A stretch of DNA of 35,891 nt, from NCBI GenBank assembly GCA_028874335.1, contig JAPPJY010000030.1, positions 5,810 to 41,700 of the forward strand, written 5' to 3'. Below, piece after piece: positions 1 through 6,938 of this stretch (within the stretch, counting starts at the first letter, position 1; each line of letters starts with the position of its first letter). Made by a program: the position numbers and the translations under genes. The stretch is from Gemmatimonadota bacterium (lineage in GTDB: Bacteria > Latescibacterota > UBA2968 > GCA-2709665). The notes under the pieces are model-generated. The model ran no database searches. It was given only the letters and a program-made list of their open reading frames with translations, and had not been told where the DNA came from.

Positions 1-60
1 AAAAAAAAAAAAAGCAAAAAAAAAACCATCTCACCCCATCTTTTAATAATACCTAATAAA
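1..60. other. Low-complexity A-rich edge
   Basis: The first 25 bases are almost pure A, followed by an AT-rich stretch unlike the GC-rich remainder. No gene is visible. It may be a natural AT-rich intergenic end or an assembly edge artefact; the sequence alone cannot decide. Confidence 0.5.
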
Positions 61-95
61 ATTTGGCTTTGCATTGTGCGTCCTGGCCTCCTCTT

Positions 96-116
96 GGGGG
101 CCCCGGGCCGGCCCCC
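96..116 (-). terminator. GC-rich hairpin after the exported protein gene
   Basis: A 7-bp inverted repeat (GGGGGCC at 96-102, GGCCCCC at 110-116) with a GC-rich loop lies directly beyond the stop codon at 118-120. On the minus strand it is followed at a distance by AT-rich sequence rather than an immediate T-run. A terminator role is plausible but not proven. Confidence 0.35.
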
Positions 117-117
117 C

Positions 118-783
118 CTACTGCGCATCTACCAGCTTACCGTCCATGAATATCAACTTCAAGCCATCATAGGCGAGAATGGTCTTGGAGCCGAGGTCAA
201 TGCGCGTTCCCGGTCTGCCTTTCCGGTCGATTACTTCTTCGATGGACATATTCATCTCAAGCAGCACGGTTTCGTCCGAACCTGCCAACTCAGCTTCGCT
301 TGCAGCAAAGGCCACGTTGAAGAGGCGATCGACTTCTTCTATTGTGTAATTGTCTCGATTGACCTTAAGGCGAACGGCATGGCGGGCGCCTGACAGTTTG
401 TCGAGTTCAATATAGACCTCTTTTTCCTTCGCCTCGGCTTTTCGGATGACGGCTTTCGCGCCCCTTTGAATCACCCGCACGCTCCATCCCAGGAGTTCAT
501 CCCGTATAATGATATTCCGGACCTCTTCGGCGAAATCCTCGGCCGACTGGGATTGAGACTGGCGAAAACCGCCGATTGTGGCGCGGTACGAGACCTCGCC
601 ATTCTCCAGCACATTCGCGGCGTCAACGCCCCGAATCCCGTCGTTCACCTCTACAAAAGCGATCTTCAGCCAAAACGTCTTGCCTTTAAGCGCCTCAACA
701 TGACTCGCGACGTCCGCCGGCTGCGCCTGAATGGTTTGAATCCAAGCAAACGTCATCAACATGAATACTGCAAGAATTCGCAT
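118..783 (-). CDS. Exported hypothetical protein
   Basis: I do not recognise a family. The start is placed at the ATG at 783: GGAGG at 793-797 region sits 5 nt upstream of it, whereas the upstream TTG at 795 lies inside that ribosome binding site. The 221-residue product opens with Met-Arg, a hydrophobic stretch (ILAVFMLMTFAWIQ) and AQA-type residues, as in a Sec signal peptide, so it is probably periplasmic. The mature part is mixed alpha/beta by composition, with many Glu, Lys and Arg residues and no Cys pairs or catalytic motif that I can name. It stands alone, downstream of an antitoxin-like gene on the same strand. Export is inferred from the N-terminus; function is unknown. Confidence 0.75.
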   Translation of the reverse strand: MRILAVFMLMTFAWIQTIQAQPADVASHVEALKGKTFWLKIAFVEVNDGIRGVDAANVLENGEVSYRATIGGFRQSQSQSAEDFAEEVRNIIIRDELLGWSVRVIQRGAKAVIRKAEAKEKEVYIELDKLSGARHAVRLKVNRDNYTIEEVDRLFNVAFAASEAELAGSDETVLLEMNMSIEEVIDRKGRPGTRIDLGSKTILAYDGLKLIFMDGKLVDAQ

Positions 784-924
784 CATTTCCTCCAATCTGC
801 TCGGTTAACATCCGGCCAGCGACATTCCGCGCGCGGGACCCTCCTTGCCACTATTTTGAACGACCTCTCCGAAACACGACTATCTCGACATGGCGAATTC
901 GGCATCGATTGCCGGAGTCTGGGC

Positions 925-1176
925 CTACGGAATCTCCTTGATGTCCCATTCGTCTGCTGACTGAGACACATCATCCGGTAATTTATCGTCCCCGTTTTCG
1001 CGCATACGACGAAAGGCGTCCTCCCAACCGCTTCGGGGATTCGAAGTGGGACGAATAATCAAATGATCTCCGTAGTTTTCAAGCTCCACTACGTCTGGGA
1101 ATTGGCACTGTTCCAGAAACGAATCGGGTATACGGATGCAACGTGAATTTCCAATTTGTATGAGAGCAGTTTTCAC
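925..1176 (-). CDS. MazE/SpoVT-AbrB-type antitoxin, orphan
   Basis: The 83-residue product starts VKTALIQIGNSRCIRIPDSF, the swapped-hairpin AbrB/MazE DNA-binding fold (a K..I.IGNS..IRIP pattern with a hydrophobic strand ELENYGDHLIIRP following). The GTG at 1176 is chosen because TTGGAGG lies 6 nt upstream; longer frames lack a ribosome binding site. The acidic C-terminus (from about residue 45) is typical of the toxin-wrapping tail of MazE-like antitoxins. A MazF gene normally follows within a few bases. Here the 140 bp downstream to the next gene codes for nothing recognisable, so the antitoxin appears to lack a partner. It may be a remnant module or a stand-alone regulator. Confidence 0.75.
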   Translation of the reverse strand: MKTALIQIGNSRCIRIPDSFLEQCQFPDVVELENYGDHLIIRPTSNPRSGWEDAFRRMRENGDDKLPDDVSQSADEWDIKEIP

Positions 1177-1197
1177 AGTAAGCCTCCAATTCTGTTG

Positions 1198-1239
1198 ACT
1201 ACCTGGAATATAACTACCAGATCTGATGTGCGATGTCAA
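1198..1239 (-). promoter_or_regulatory. Candidate promoter/operator of the MazE-like gene
   Basis: ACTACC occurs twice as a direct repeat (1198-1203 and 1213-1218), 22 bp upstream of the GTG. On the minus strand a perfect TTGACA (1234-1239) and a TATATT (1207-1212) are present, but the 21-bp spacing is longer than the usual 17. Autoregulatory operators are usual in front of MazE-type antitoxins. Confidence 0.3.
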
Positions 1240-1329
1240 CTTATTCTCTTACGATGCATTCTCGTTGCGTGAGTCCGGACCGTGGCCGTACAGGAGCGAC
1301 GCCGAAATCGTGGCGCGGGTATTGCTGGC

Positions 1330-1354
1330 GTAGGGGCGACCGGCCGGTCGCTAC
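1330..1354. repeat. Family-1 dispersed palindrome, copy 1
   Basis: GTAGGGGCGACCGGCCGGTC followed by GCTAC; the core CGACCGGCCGGTCG is a perfect palindrome. Similar copies are at 1551-1578 and 4182-4203, and a diverged relative is at 25648. Confidence 0.85.
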
Positions 1355-1550
1355 TACTCGAATTCCGACCGAATGCGCCAGATGGTCTCAAGTTCGCAAC
1401 TCTCTGCTTTCCGAGATATTGGGGGAACGGGTTGAGTCCCGCGTCCCCCTTTCGTATATTCGTACCAGTACGTGTTGTTTTAAAGGGGAACATCGAAATT
1501 CGGCGTTACTTCGACTGCATCCACATCGGATGGCTGAAACCCGTCTCCTT

Positions 1551-1578
1551 GTAGGGGCGACCGGCCGGTCGCCCCTAC
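1551..1578. repeat. Family-1 dispersed palindrome, copy 2
   Basis: This is the most complete copy: a 28-bp perfect inverted repeat running from GTAGGGGCGA to GCCCCTAC around the GGCC centre. It can form a long hairpin in RNA from either strand. Confidence 0.9.
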
Positions 1579-1627
1579 ATTGGACAGCAGCGCGAATTGA
1601 CGGAGACATCGCCGGAAAAACCGCACG

Positions 1628-3085
1628 ATGAATGGGCCGAAACCAAAGCCGGAAATCCTGCTGACCGGCGCCACGGGCTGCATCGGCGGGCGACTGCTCG
1701 ATGCATTCGAGGCGGAGGGTCGTCAGGTCCGCTGCATGACCCGCCGTCCCGAGGCGCTCATCGGGAAGGTCGGGCCGGAGAGCAGCGTTGTCCGCGGCGA
1801 CTGCTTCGATCCGGCGTCGCTTCCGGCCGCATTTACAGGCGTCGAAACCGCGTTTTACCTGGTTCACTCGATGGGCGGTAGCGCGGATTTCGAAGCCCGG
1901 GACCGTGAGGCGGCGGGCAACTTCGGTGACGCGGCCTGCGCTGCCGGTGTCCGGCGCATCGTGTACGTGGGCGGTCTCGGCGCAGCCGAGGGGCTCTCCA
2001 AACACCTGCGCAGCCGCCATGAGACGGGAGAGGTATTGCGGGCGTCCGGCGTGCCCGTGATCGAGTTCCGCAGCGGGATCGTGCTGGGCGCCGGCAGCCT
2101 CTCGTTCGAACTGATCCGGGCCCTGGTCGAACGCCTTCCGGTGATGGTCTGTCCGTCGTGGGTGCGTACGCCCACTCAGCCAATCGCGCTTGCCGACCTG
2201 ATCGCGTATCTTGTTGCGGCGCTCGACCTTCCCCATAGAGAGAGCCGACAGTTCGAGATTGGCGGCGCGGACGTGGTCTCGTACCGCGAGATCATGTGCG
2301 AGTACGCACGGCAGCGCGGTCTCCGGCGCCTGCTGATTCCCGTGCCTCTGTTGACGCCGCGTCTGTCCAGCCTCTGGCTGGGGCTGACAACGCCGGTCTA
2401 CGCGCGGGTCGGTCGTGAACTGATCGACGGTCTTCGCACGGCGACCGTCGTAAACGACTCAACCGCAAGAGATGTATTTCCCGTCTGTCCTCTCGGGCTG
2501 CGCGAGGCGACCGCACGGGCCGTCGAGGACGAGGACGCGGTTTTCGCCGACACGCCGTGGTCGGAGGCCGCGCTGGCGGCCGCAACAGTCCTGCGCTGGG
2601 GCGGCGTCCGTCTCCGCGGCCGGCTGATCCACTCGTCAGCGGTCGATCTGCCGGTCGATCCCTCGGCTGCGTTCGCCCCCATTCGGCGCATCGGCGGGGT
2701 CAACGGTTGGTACTTCGGCGACTGGATGTGGCGCCTGCGCGGTCTGGTCGATATGGCACTGGGAGGCGTGGGAATGAACCGCGGCCGCCGGGACCCTGAG
2801 TACCTGGCAGCAGGCGACGTCCTGGATTGCTGGCGGGTGGATGTCTGCGAGCCGAACGTTCGTCTCAGGCTCACGGCACAGATGAAGCTGCCCGGGCGGG
2901 GCTGGCTCGAGTTTGACGTCACGCCGCGGGACGGAGGCGTGTCAAGGATACGCCAGACCGCCGTCTTCGACCCATCCGGCCTGTGGGGGCGTTTCTACTG
3001 GCACGCCCTGTATCCGATTCATGTCCTGTTGTTCGGCGGGCTTCTTCGGAGCATCGCCCGACGAGCCGTCGCGACGTCGCCCTGA
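1628..3085 (+). CDS. SDR-type NAD(P)-dependent oxidoreductase with C-terminal DUF2867
   Basis: The 485-residue cytoplasmic protein has two parts. Residues about 8-300 are an atypical extended SDR: the dinucleotide motif TGATGCIGG is near the N-terminus (Gly-x-x-Gly-x-x-Gly type), followed by VRRIVYVGGLG at the strand where classical SDRs carry the catalytic Ser/Tyr segment. Residues about 330-480 match DUF2867 (VNGWYFGDWMWRLRG and WLEFDVTPRDGG are typical stretches), a domain commonly fused to NAD(P)-binding proteins. The substrate is unknown. The ATG at 1628 has only a weak purine tract upstream. An SRPBCC gene follows after 16 nt, so the two are probably cotranscribed; a lipid or aromatic substrate would fit both, but that is inference. 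Confidence 0.85.
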   Translation: MNGPKPKPEILLTGATGCIGGRLLDAFEAEGRQVRCMTRRPEALIGKVGPESSVVRGDCFDPASLPAAFTGVETAFYLVHSMGGSADFEARDREAAGNFGDAACAAGVRRIVYVGGLGAAEGLSKHLRSRHETGEVLRASGVPVIEFRSGIVLGAGSLSFELIRALVERLPVMVCPSWVRTPTQPIALADLIAYLVAALDLPHRESRQFEIGGADVVSYREIMCEYARQRGLRRLLIPVPLLTPRLSSLWLGLTTPVYARVGRELIDGLRTATVVNDSTARDVFPVCPLGLREATARAVEDEDAVFADTPWSEAALAAATVLRWGGVRLRGRLIHSSAVDLPVDPSAAFAPIRRIGGVNGWYFGDWMWRLRGLVDMALGGVGMNRGRRDPEYLAAGDVLDCWRVDVCEPNVRLRLTAQMKLPGRGWLEFDVTPRDGGVSRIRQTAVFDPSGLWGRFYWHALYPIHVLLFGGLLRSIARRAVATSP

Positions 3086-3101
3086 TGAACAGGAGGACAG
3101 T

Positions 3102-3734
3102 GTGCGTTTCGATGTCGAAGCTCAACTGAACGCGGCAGTGCGCTATGTGTCGTCTCCGGAGCGCGATGGAGAATCCGTTCACGCGGTCACCATTGATCGC
3201 AGCTACCCCACGACGGTCGAGGACTTGTGGGATGCCGTCACGAATGGACAACGCATTACGCGATGGTTTCTCCCAATCAGCGGCGATCTGGAACTGAACG
3301 GCCGTTATCAGCTGGAGGGCAACGCGGGCGGGATGATCACAGCGTGCCAACCACCATCTCACTTCGAGGTCACCTGGGAGTTCGGCGGGGACGTCAGCTG
3401 GGTGGAGGCAGGTATCTCAGAGGATCATGCCGGACATGCGCGGCTTACGCTCACCCACACGGCGTACCATTCGGAACACTGGGACGAATTTGGACCCGGC
3501 GCAGCCGGCGTGGGGTGGGAAATGGGTCTCTTGGGACTCTCCTTCCATATCGAGAATCCGACGGAGCCGAAGCTGAACGAAGCCGCTTTCGCAGTTTCGC
3601 CTGAAGGCAAGGCGTACATAGCAGGCAGCAGTCGCGGATGGGAAATGGCTGCCGTTGCGGCCGGCACGGACCCCATCGCTGCACGCGCAGCGGCAAGGCG
3701 CACGACCGCCTTTTATACCGGCGATTCGGGCTGA
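3102..3734 (+). CDS. SRPBCC (AHSA1/START-like) domain protein
   Basis: The 210-residue protein uses the GTG at 3102, which has AGGAGG 5 nt upstream; an earlier in-frame ATG would overlap the SDR gene by 170 bp and is rejected. Residues about 28-150 show the AHSA1 pattern: TIDRSYPTTVEDLWDAVTNG, then ITRWFLP and a long antiparallel sheet ending in WDEFGPGAAGVGWEMGL. This fold forms a hydrophobic ligand pocket or a chaperone-binding surface. The C-terminal 60 residues (EGKAYIAGSSRGWEMAAVAA onward) are common in AHSA1-like proteins from actinobacteria and related groups. Its position 16 nt after the SDR gene suggests joint expression. The ligand is not predictable. Confidence 0.85.
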   Translation: MRFDVEAQLNAAVRYVSSPERDGESVHAVTIDRSYPTTVEDLWDAVTNGQRITRWFLPISGDLELNGRYQLEGNAGGMITACQPPSHFEVTWEFGGDVSWVEAGISEDHAGHARLTLTHTAYHSEHWDEFGPGAAGVGWEMGLLGLSFHIENPTEPKLNEAAFAVSPEGKAYIAGSSRGWEMAAVAAGTDPIAARAAARRTTAFYTGDSG

Positions 3735-3835
3735 AATCCGCGTCTAATCGCAATTCGCGATCGAGTTGGGGCTGCGGCAATGTCAAAACCAGTCCGCTCT
3801 CTTATTAGACAATTGTTCTCACCGGAAGGAGGTCC

Positions 3836-4180
3836 ATGTTGGACATAGAACTCGTCTACTGCGCCATGTGAGGTTACGAAGACGAGGCCGTCAGTTTGAC
3901 GCGCCATGTGCTGGAAGAATACAAGACGGGTATCTCACGTTTCACGCTGGTTCCATCCGGACGCGGAAAATTCGAAATCACTGCCGACGGGAAGACGGTC
4001 TTCTCAAAACTGAAGGAAGGCCGGTTTCCTGAAAACGCCGAGATTGTGTCCCGCCTCGCCGCGGGAACAGGAGCCGGCGGACCCGGTTCGGATTCCTGCT
4101 GTTCAGATGACGAGCCTGGCAGCCGCAAAGGCGCGGGGTTCCGCTCCCTCTTCGCGAAGCTCTTCCATAAGGGCAGCTGA
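3836..4180 (+). CDS. SelW/Rdx-family selenoprotein (in-frame UGA = Sec12)
   Basis: Reading from ATG 3836 through the TGA at 3869-3871 gives one continuous 114-residue protein beginning MLDIELVYCAM-U-GYEDEAV. The C9-x-x-U12-GY arrangement is the hallmark of the SelW/SelT/SelH (Rdx) thioredoxin-like fold, where the Cys-x-x-Sec pair does redox chemistry. The rest fits the family: TRHVLEEYKTGI helix, then FEITADGKTVFSKLKEGRFP, the usual end of the fold. After about residue 80 there is an unusual Gly/Ser-rich tail with a Cys-Cys pair and a basic C-terminus. A strong AAGGAGGT lies 2 nt before the ATG; the next codon, TTG, would be better spaced. Standard gene callers would report only a 94-residue fragment starting at 3896. 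A SECIS-like hairpin follows the UGA. Confidence 0.85.
3886..3905 (+). promoter_or_regulatory. Bacterial SECIS-like hairpin
   Basis: GGC-CGTCA-GTT-TGACG-(C)-GCC forms an 8-bp stem with one bulged C and a small loop carrying G-U. The loop begins about 22 nt after the UGA at 3869-3871. In bacteria the SelB-binding hairpin lies within the coding region just after the UGA, with a G near the start of the apical loop, so both spacing and loop content fit. A competing smaller hairpin, GACG-AGGC-CGTC at 3881-3892, overlaps it. Confidence 0.65.
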
Positions 4181-4181
4181 A

Positions 4182-4203
4182 GCGACCGGCCGGTCGCCCC
4201 TAC
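4182..4203. repeat. Family-1 dispersed palindrome, copy 3
   Basis: GCGACCGGCCGGTCGCCCCT plus AC begins 2 nt after the selenoprotein stop codon. The 16-bp perfect palindrome (4182-4197) could act as a transcript-end hairpin, though no T-run follows. Confidence 0.85.
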
Positions 4204-4250
4204 GAATGCAATGGCGGCGCGAGGAGGTGTGCGCATCAATGCACGGGGTA

Positions 4251-4279
4251 TTGTGTCCGGGTTCGAAATTGGCTATTAT
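4251..4279 (+). promoter_or_regulatory. Sigma-70-like promoter of the lipoprotein/barrel operon
   Basis: TTGTGT (4251-4256), a 17-bp spacer and TATTAT (4274-4279). The -10 matches five of six consensus bases. The start codon lies about 70 bp downstream, and no other gene lies between. Confidence 0.55.
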
Positions 4280-4347
4280 TTCGCATTGGGGGTGGAGTAG
4301 GGGTGGCCCGGGTGGGCTGGGCGATTTTTAAATCCGGGGAGGCTGCC

Positions 4348-5019
4348 ATGGTGTATCGTATCTGCCTCGCGCTGACGTGTGTTTTCGCACTTGCCGGGTG
4401 TTATACGCAGATTCGTCCGCCCGAATATGAAGCGGAAGACCGTGTCAGTTCCGCTCTGCCCGCGGAAACCGACACTGTTGTCGTGTACAGACAGTACGTT
4501 TACAATAGTTTCGATCCGTACGGGTGGGTGGTGGCGCCGTATTACGAACCGTATTTTCCACGCTATCCGTCGTGGGCGAGACGCGGATTCCGATGGAGAC
4601 ATTCCTACTGGACAGCGGCATACGGACCGTGGTGGAGGGGGTGGATGCGGCGTGTCCTCGCGCGAGGTCGATTGCCCGCCCCCACGTACAGGTATCGTCC
4701 GGTCGACGCGGATCCGATCGACCTTCACGAACCGCGCCTGCGCATCAGATACACCGGATTGCGGGGTGGGGAGCACGCGCCCGCCGGTACGGTCCGGAAG
4801 GGTAAGGTAAAAAAGACGACGCGGAGGCGGCGGGCGCCTGTGGCAAGCGCCATCCGGACCGACTCGAAAACGGAAAGATCGGGCGGCACGTCGAGAACCG
4901 CCTCGAAACCGCGCGATTCTGGCGGCGGCCAGTCGTCCAAACCGAAAGAAGAAGAGAAGCAGCAGGAAAAGCGTGAGGAGAAGCGCGAGGGCCAGCGACG
5001 CAGAGGGGGGATGCGATGA
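4348..5019 (+). CDS. Lipoprotein with Tyr/Trp-rich middle and charged tail
   Basis: The start is ATG 4348, preceded by GGGGAGG 5 nt away. The 223-residue product has a lipoprotein signal ending in the lipobox LAGC, with the lipidated Cys at residue 18. Residues about 45-120 are rich in Tyr, Trp, Pro and Arg (VVYRQYVYNSFDPYGWV, then WWRGWMRR). Residues from about 150 onward are Lys/Arg/Glu/Ser-rich and probably disordered. I know no family for it. Its stop overlaps the next start (ATGA at 5016-5019), so its synthesis is coupled to the outer-membrane barrel that follows; a periplasmic-side accessory of that barrel is a reasonable inference. The basic tail could contact peptidoglycan or nucleic acid, but nothing shows this directly. 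Confidence 0.75.
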   Translation: MVYRICLALTCVFALAGCYTQIRPPEYEAEDRVSSALPAETDTVVVYRQYVYNSFDPYGWVVAPYYEPYFPRYPSWARRGFRWRHSYWTAAYGPWWRGWMRRVLARGRLPAPTYRYRPVDADPIDLHEPRLRIRYTGLRGGEHAPAGTVRKGKVKKTTRRRRAPVASAIRTDSKTERSGGTSRTASKPRDSGGGQSSKPKEEEKQQEKREEKREGQRRRGGMR

Positions 5020-6299
5020 ACCACGTGCGTCCGATGGTTTCGATGCTGGCGATATGCGCCTGGACGGCATCGCTCAACGCGCAGGAGGTTGCGCTCGACG
5101 GGTTTTCCGGAATCGGCGCGCGAGCGATGGGGATGGGGGGCGCGTACGTCACGGTATCGGATGATTTCTCCGGTCTTTTCTGGAACCCGGCAGGATTGGC
5201 GCGTGCCCGGCAGGGGTCCATCTCGTGGGGGATGTCCCACGACCGCTATCGGAACGAGTCGCATTTCTTCAGCCAGACGTCGGCGTTTGAATTAAACAGC
5301 ACGCGCTTCGCAACGGGGGGTATCGTCTACCCCATTCCGGTCTATCGCGGGAGCCTCGTTGTTGCGGGAGGATTCGGGCGCGTCCGGCACTTCGACGGCG
5401 GATTGCGGATTGACGCGTATGATGAAGTCGCCGAATTCGATAAGTCGGGCTTCTCGGAAGACAGGGGTACCTTCGGCGCCTGGACCATGGGCGCTGCTAT
5501 CGACGTGGCGCCACGCCTGTCCGCGGGAGTGTCGTTTTACAAGTGGCGTGGAACCAACCGGTTCATGCAGGAACTGACGCTTGACGACGTGCGGCAGGTC
5601 CACGTGGATACGGTTCGCATCTTCCAACGTTTCGAGTCCGACGACAGCTTCTCCGCGCTGGGCGTTCAGGGCGGCATCCGTTATTGGCATCCGTCCGGTT
5701 TCCGGCTTGGCTTTTCGGTTTCCGCGGCAACACCTATTGAGGTTTCGGCTGACCTGGTGGATGAATTCGAAGATACGTTTGACGATCGGAAGGAGTTCTA
5801 TCCTCGCGACAATTACGCGGACCAATATGAGATACGCCAGCCGGTTTCGCTGGGATTCGGTCTTGGATGGTCCTCGAGGGGACTGACGTTGAGCGGCGAC
5901 CTGCACTACGGGGATTTACAGGAAGCGACCTACAGCGTCCTGGCGCGGAACATCACGCCGTACGTCGACGATTTCCGCCGGCAATACCGAAGTGCGGTGC
6001 GGGTCCATCTGGGCGGTGAATACGCCGTTCCCGGCAAGGGTATGGCCGTGAGGGCCGGATACTATCGCGACCCGGTTCGATACGTGGGAGGAGGATCCGT
6101 ACCGGAGGTGCGGATCGAAACGGACCGCGACGCGTGGACGCTTGGGATCGGCGCTGAGCTGGATCGATATTTCGCGCTGGACCTGGCCGCCGTGATCGGC
6201 GGGTACACACAGACGGAAGGGAATCGCCAGGACCGGGTGCGTACCATGCGCGCACTGGTATCCATGCGTGTGAATTTCGACGCTGAGGCAAACTGGTAG
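5016..6299 (+). CDS. Outer-membrane beta-barrel protein, PorV/FadL-like
   Basis: The 427-residue protein has a signal peptide (cleavage likely after LNAQ) and then GIGARAMGMGGAYVTVSDDF and LFWNPAGLAR. That N-terminal pattern is typical of UPF0164/PorV-type and OmpP1/FadL-like barrels, where it forms the plug or first strands. Alternating hydrophobic/aromatic strands continue to the end (TMRALVSMRVNF), ending in a short tail with a C-terminal Trp. It should sit in the outer membrane. In FCB bacteria such barrels include the type 9 secretion protein PorV and hydrophobic-compound channels; which role applies here is open. It shares an ATGA overlap with the upstream lipoprotein gene and is followed by a strong terminator. 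Confidence 0.85.
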   Translation: MNHVRPMVSMLAICAWTASLNAQEVALDGFSGIGARAMGMGGAYVTVSDDFSGLFWNPAGLARARQGSISWGMSHDRYRNESHFFSQTSAFELNSTRFATGGIVYPIPVYRGSLVVAGGFGRVRHFDGGLRIDAYDEVAEFDKSGFSEDRGTFGAWTMGAAIDVAPRLSAGVSFYKWRGTNRFMQELTLDDVRQVHVDTVRIFQRFESDDSFSALGVQGGIRYWHPSGFRLGFSVSAATPIEVSADLVDEFEDTFDDRKEFYPRDNYADQYEIRQPVSLGFGLGWSSRGLTLSGDLHYGDLQEATYSVLARNITPYVDDFRRQYRSAVRVHLGGEYAVPGKGMAVRAGYYRDPVRYVGGGSVPEVRIETDRDAWTLGIGAELDRYFALDLAAVIGGYTQTEGNRQDRVRTMRALVSMRVNFDAEANW

Positions 6300-6337
6300 C
6301 GCGGAATACTGAATCAGATTGGCGAGGTACAGCAATA

Positions 6338-6373
6338 GCCGCCGTTTGCGAGCAACCGGCGGCAGTTTTTTTT
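6338..6373 (+). terminator. Rho-independent terminator of the barrel operon
   Basis: GCCGCCG (6338-6344) pairs with CGGCGGC (6357-6363), the interior adds TTGC/GCAA pairs, and a run of eight T follows at 6366-6373. It lies 39 nt after the barrel stop codon. The convergent gene ends at 6386 on the other side. Confidence 0.92.
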
Positions 6374-6385
6374 CGCCCGCCTTGT

Positions 6386-6721
6386 TTAAGGTCGCCCATA
6401 AAGCACCCGTCCTTCCCTCAGGGCTCGCGCCACTACGTGGTTGAGAGAATCGCGCCAATATTCCACCCGTTCGCGACTATAAACCAGGATGTCTTTTGGA
6501 ACGTTAAAATGGGACAATGCGTTATAGAGCCTGATCCCTTCGTTGCACCTCAGTTCGCCGTTCTCGAAAGACTCTGACTTAATGACAAGCAGGTCCACGT
6601 CGGAATCGTCGTCAGCCGTACCTCGAGCGTGGGAGCCAAACAGGATGACCTGTTCCGGATCGGCTTCGTCGACGATGGTCCTTACCATCTCTTCGAGCAG
6701 GGCGTCTGTAACCTGTGTCAA
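6386..6721 (-). CDS. Minimal nucleotidyltransferase (MntA-like antitoxin family)
   Basis: The 111-residue protein carries VILFGSHARGTADDDSDVDL, the GSxARG...SDxDLxV signature of Pol-beta-like minimal nucleotidyltransferases, with the metal-binding Asp pair intact. Proteins of this size usually pair with a HEPN-domain RNase toxin; MntA neutralises HepT by AMPylation. No HEPN gene is adjacent: downstream is a convergent terminator and upstream is a dispersed repeat. The start is TTG at 6721, with GAGGTG 5 nt upstream. That ribosome binding site coincides with the end of dispersed-repeat copy A, so the element may have displaced the original upstream sequence. An orphan antitoxin or a different regulatory nucleotidyltransferase are both possible. 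Confidence 0.85.
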   Translation of the reverse strand: MTQVTDALLEEMVRTIVDEADPEQVILFGSHARGTADDDSDVDLLVIKSESFENGELRCNEGIRLYNALSHFNVPKDILVYSRERVEYWRDSLNHVVARALREGRVLYGRP

Positions 6722-6726
6722 CTCTT

Positions 6727-6922
6727 CACCTCAATCCGAAAAAACAGCAACGCGGCGACGCGATAAAACCATCCGAAACTGGGCGAAATCGACGTTTAGA
6801 AGGACGTTATTTCCCGTCACGTCCAGTGACCTGGTGTATCCTGGTAATCCGCAGTCTAATCGCCTTTATATACTCACACATATTCGAATTAACGTCCCCG
6901 AAGACTTACGAATCAAGGTTGA
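6727..6922 (+). repeat. Dispersed ~195-bp element, copy A
   Basis: About 196 bp, running from CACCTCAATCCG to CGAATCAAGGTT, closely matching copy B (17304-17500) and, inverted, copy C (31281-31477). Shared blocks include AACAGCAACGCGGCGACGCG, TGACCTGGTGTATCCTGGTA and ATTCGAATTAACGT. The two ends are imperfect inverted repeats of each other (AACCTTGATTCG against CACCTCAATCCG). No coding potential is evident. Confidence 0.9.
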
Positions 6923-6938
6923 CCTCGTCCGTTCGGGC

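Larger units (their letters stand above)
1240..1627. other. Gene-free stretch with two family-1 repeats
   Basis: No credible gene is visible. The stretch holds two copies of the CGACCGGCCGGTCG palindromic repeat (1330-1354, 1551-1578) and their associated flanks, and presumably the promoter of the SDR gene. A TGGCGCG-N4-TTGCT string at 1311-1326 resembles a sigma-54 site but belongs to the repeat flank. Confidence 0.6.

Noticed and set aside
783..974. A 63-codon minus-strand frame after the MazE-like antitoxin, as a possible MazF
   Set aside because: It is Arg-rich, overlaps the antitoxin gene, lacks a ribosome binding site and shows no MazF features.
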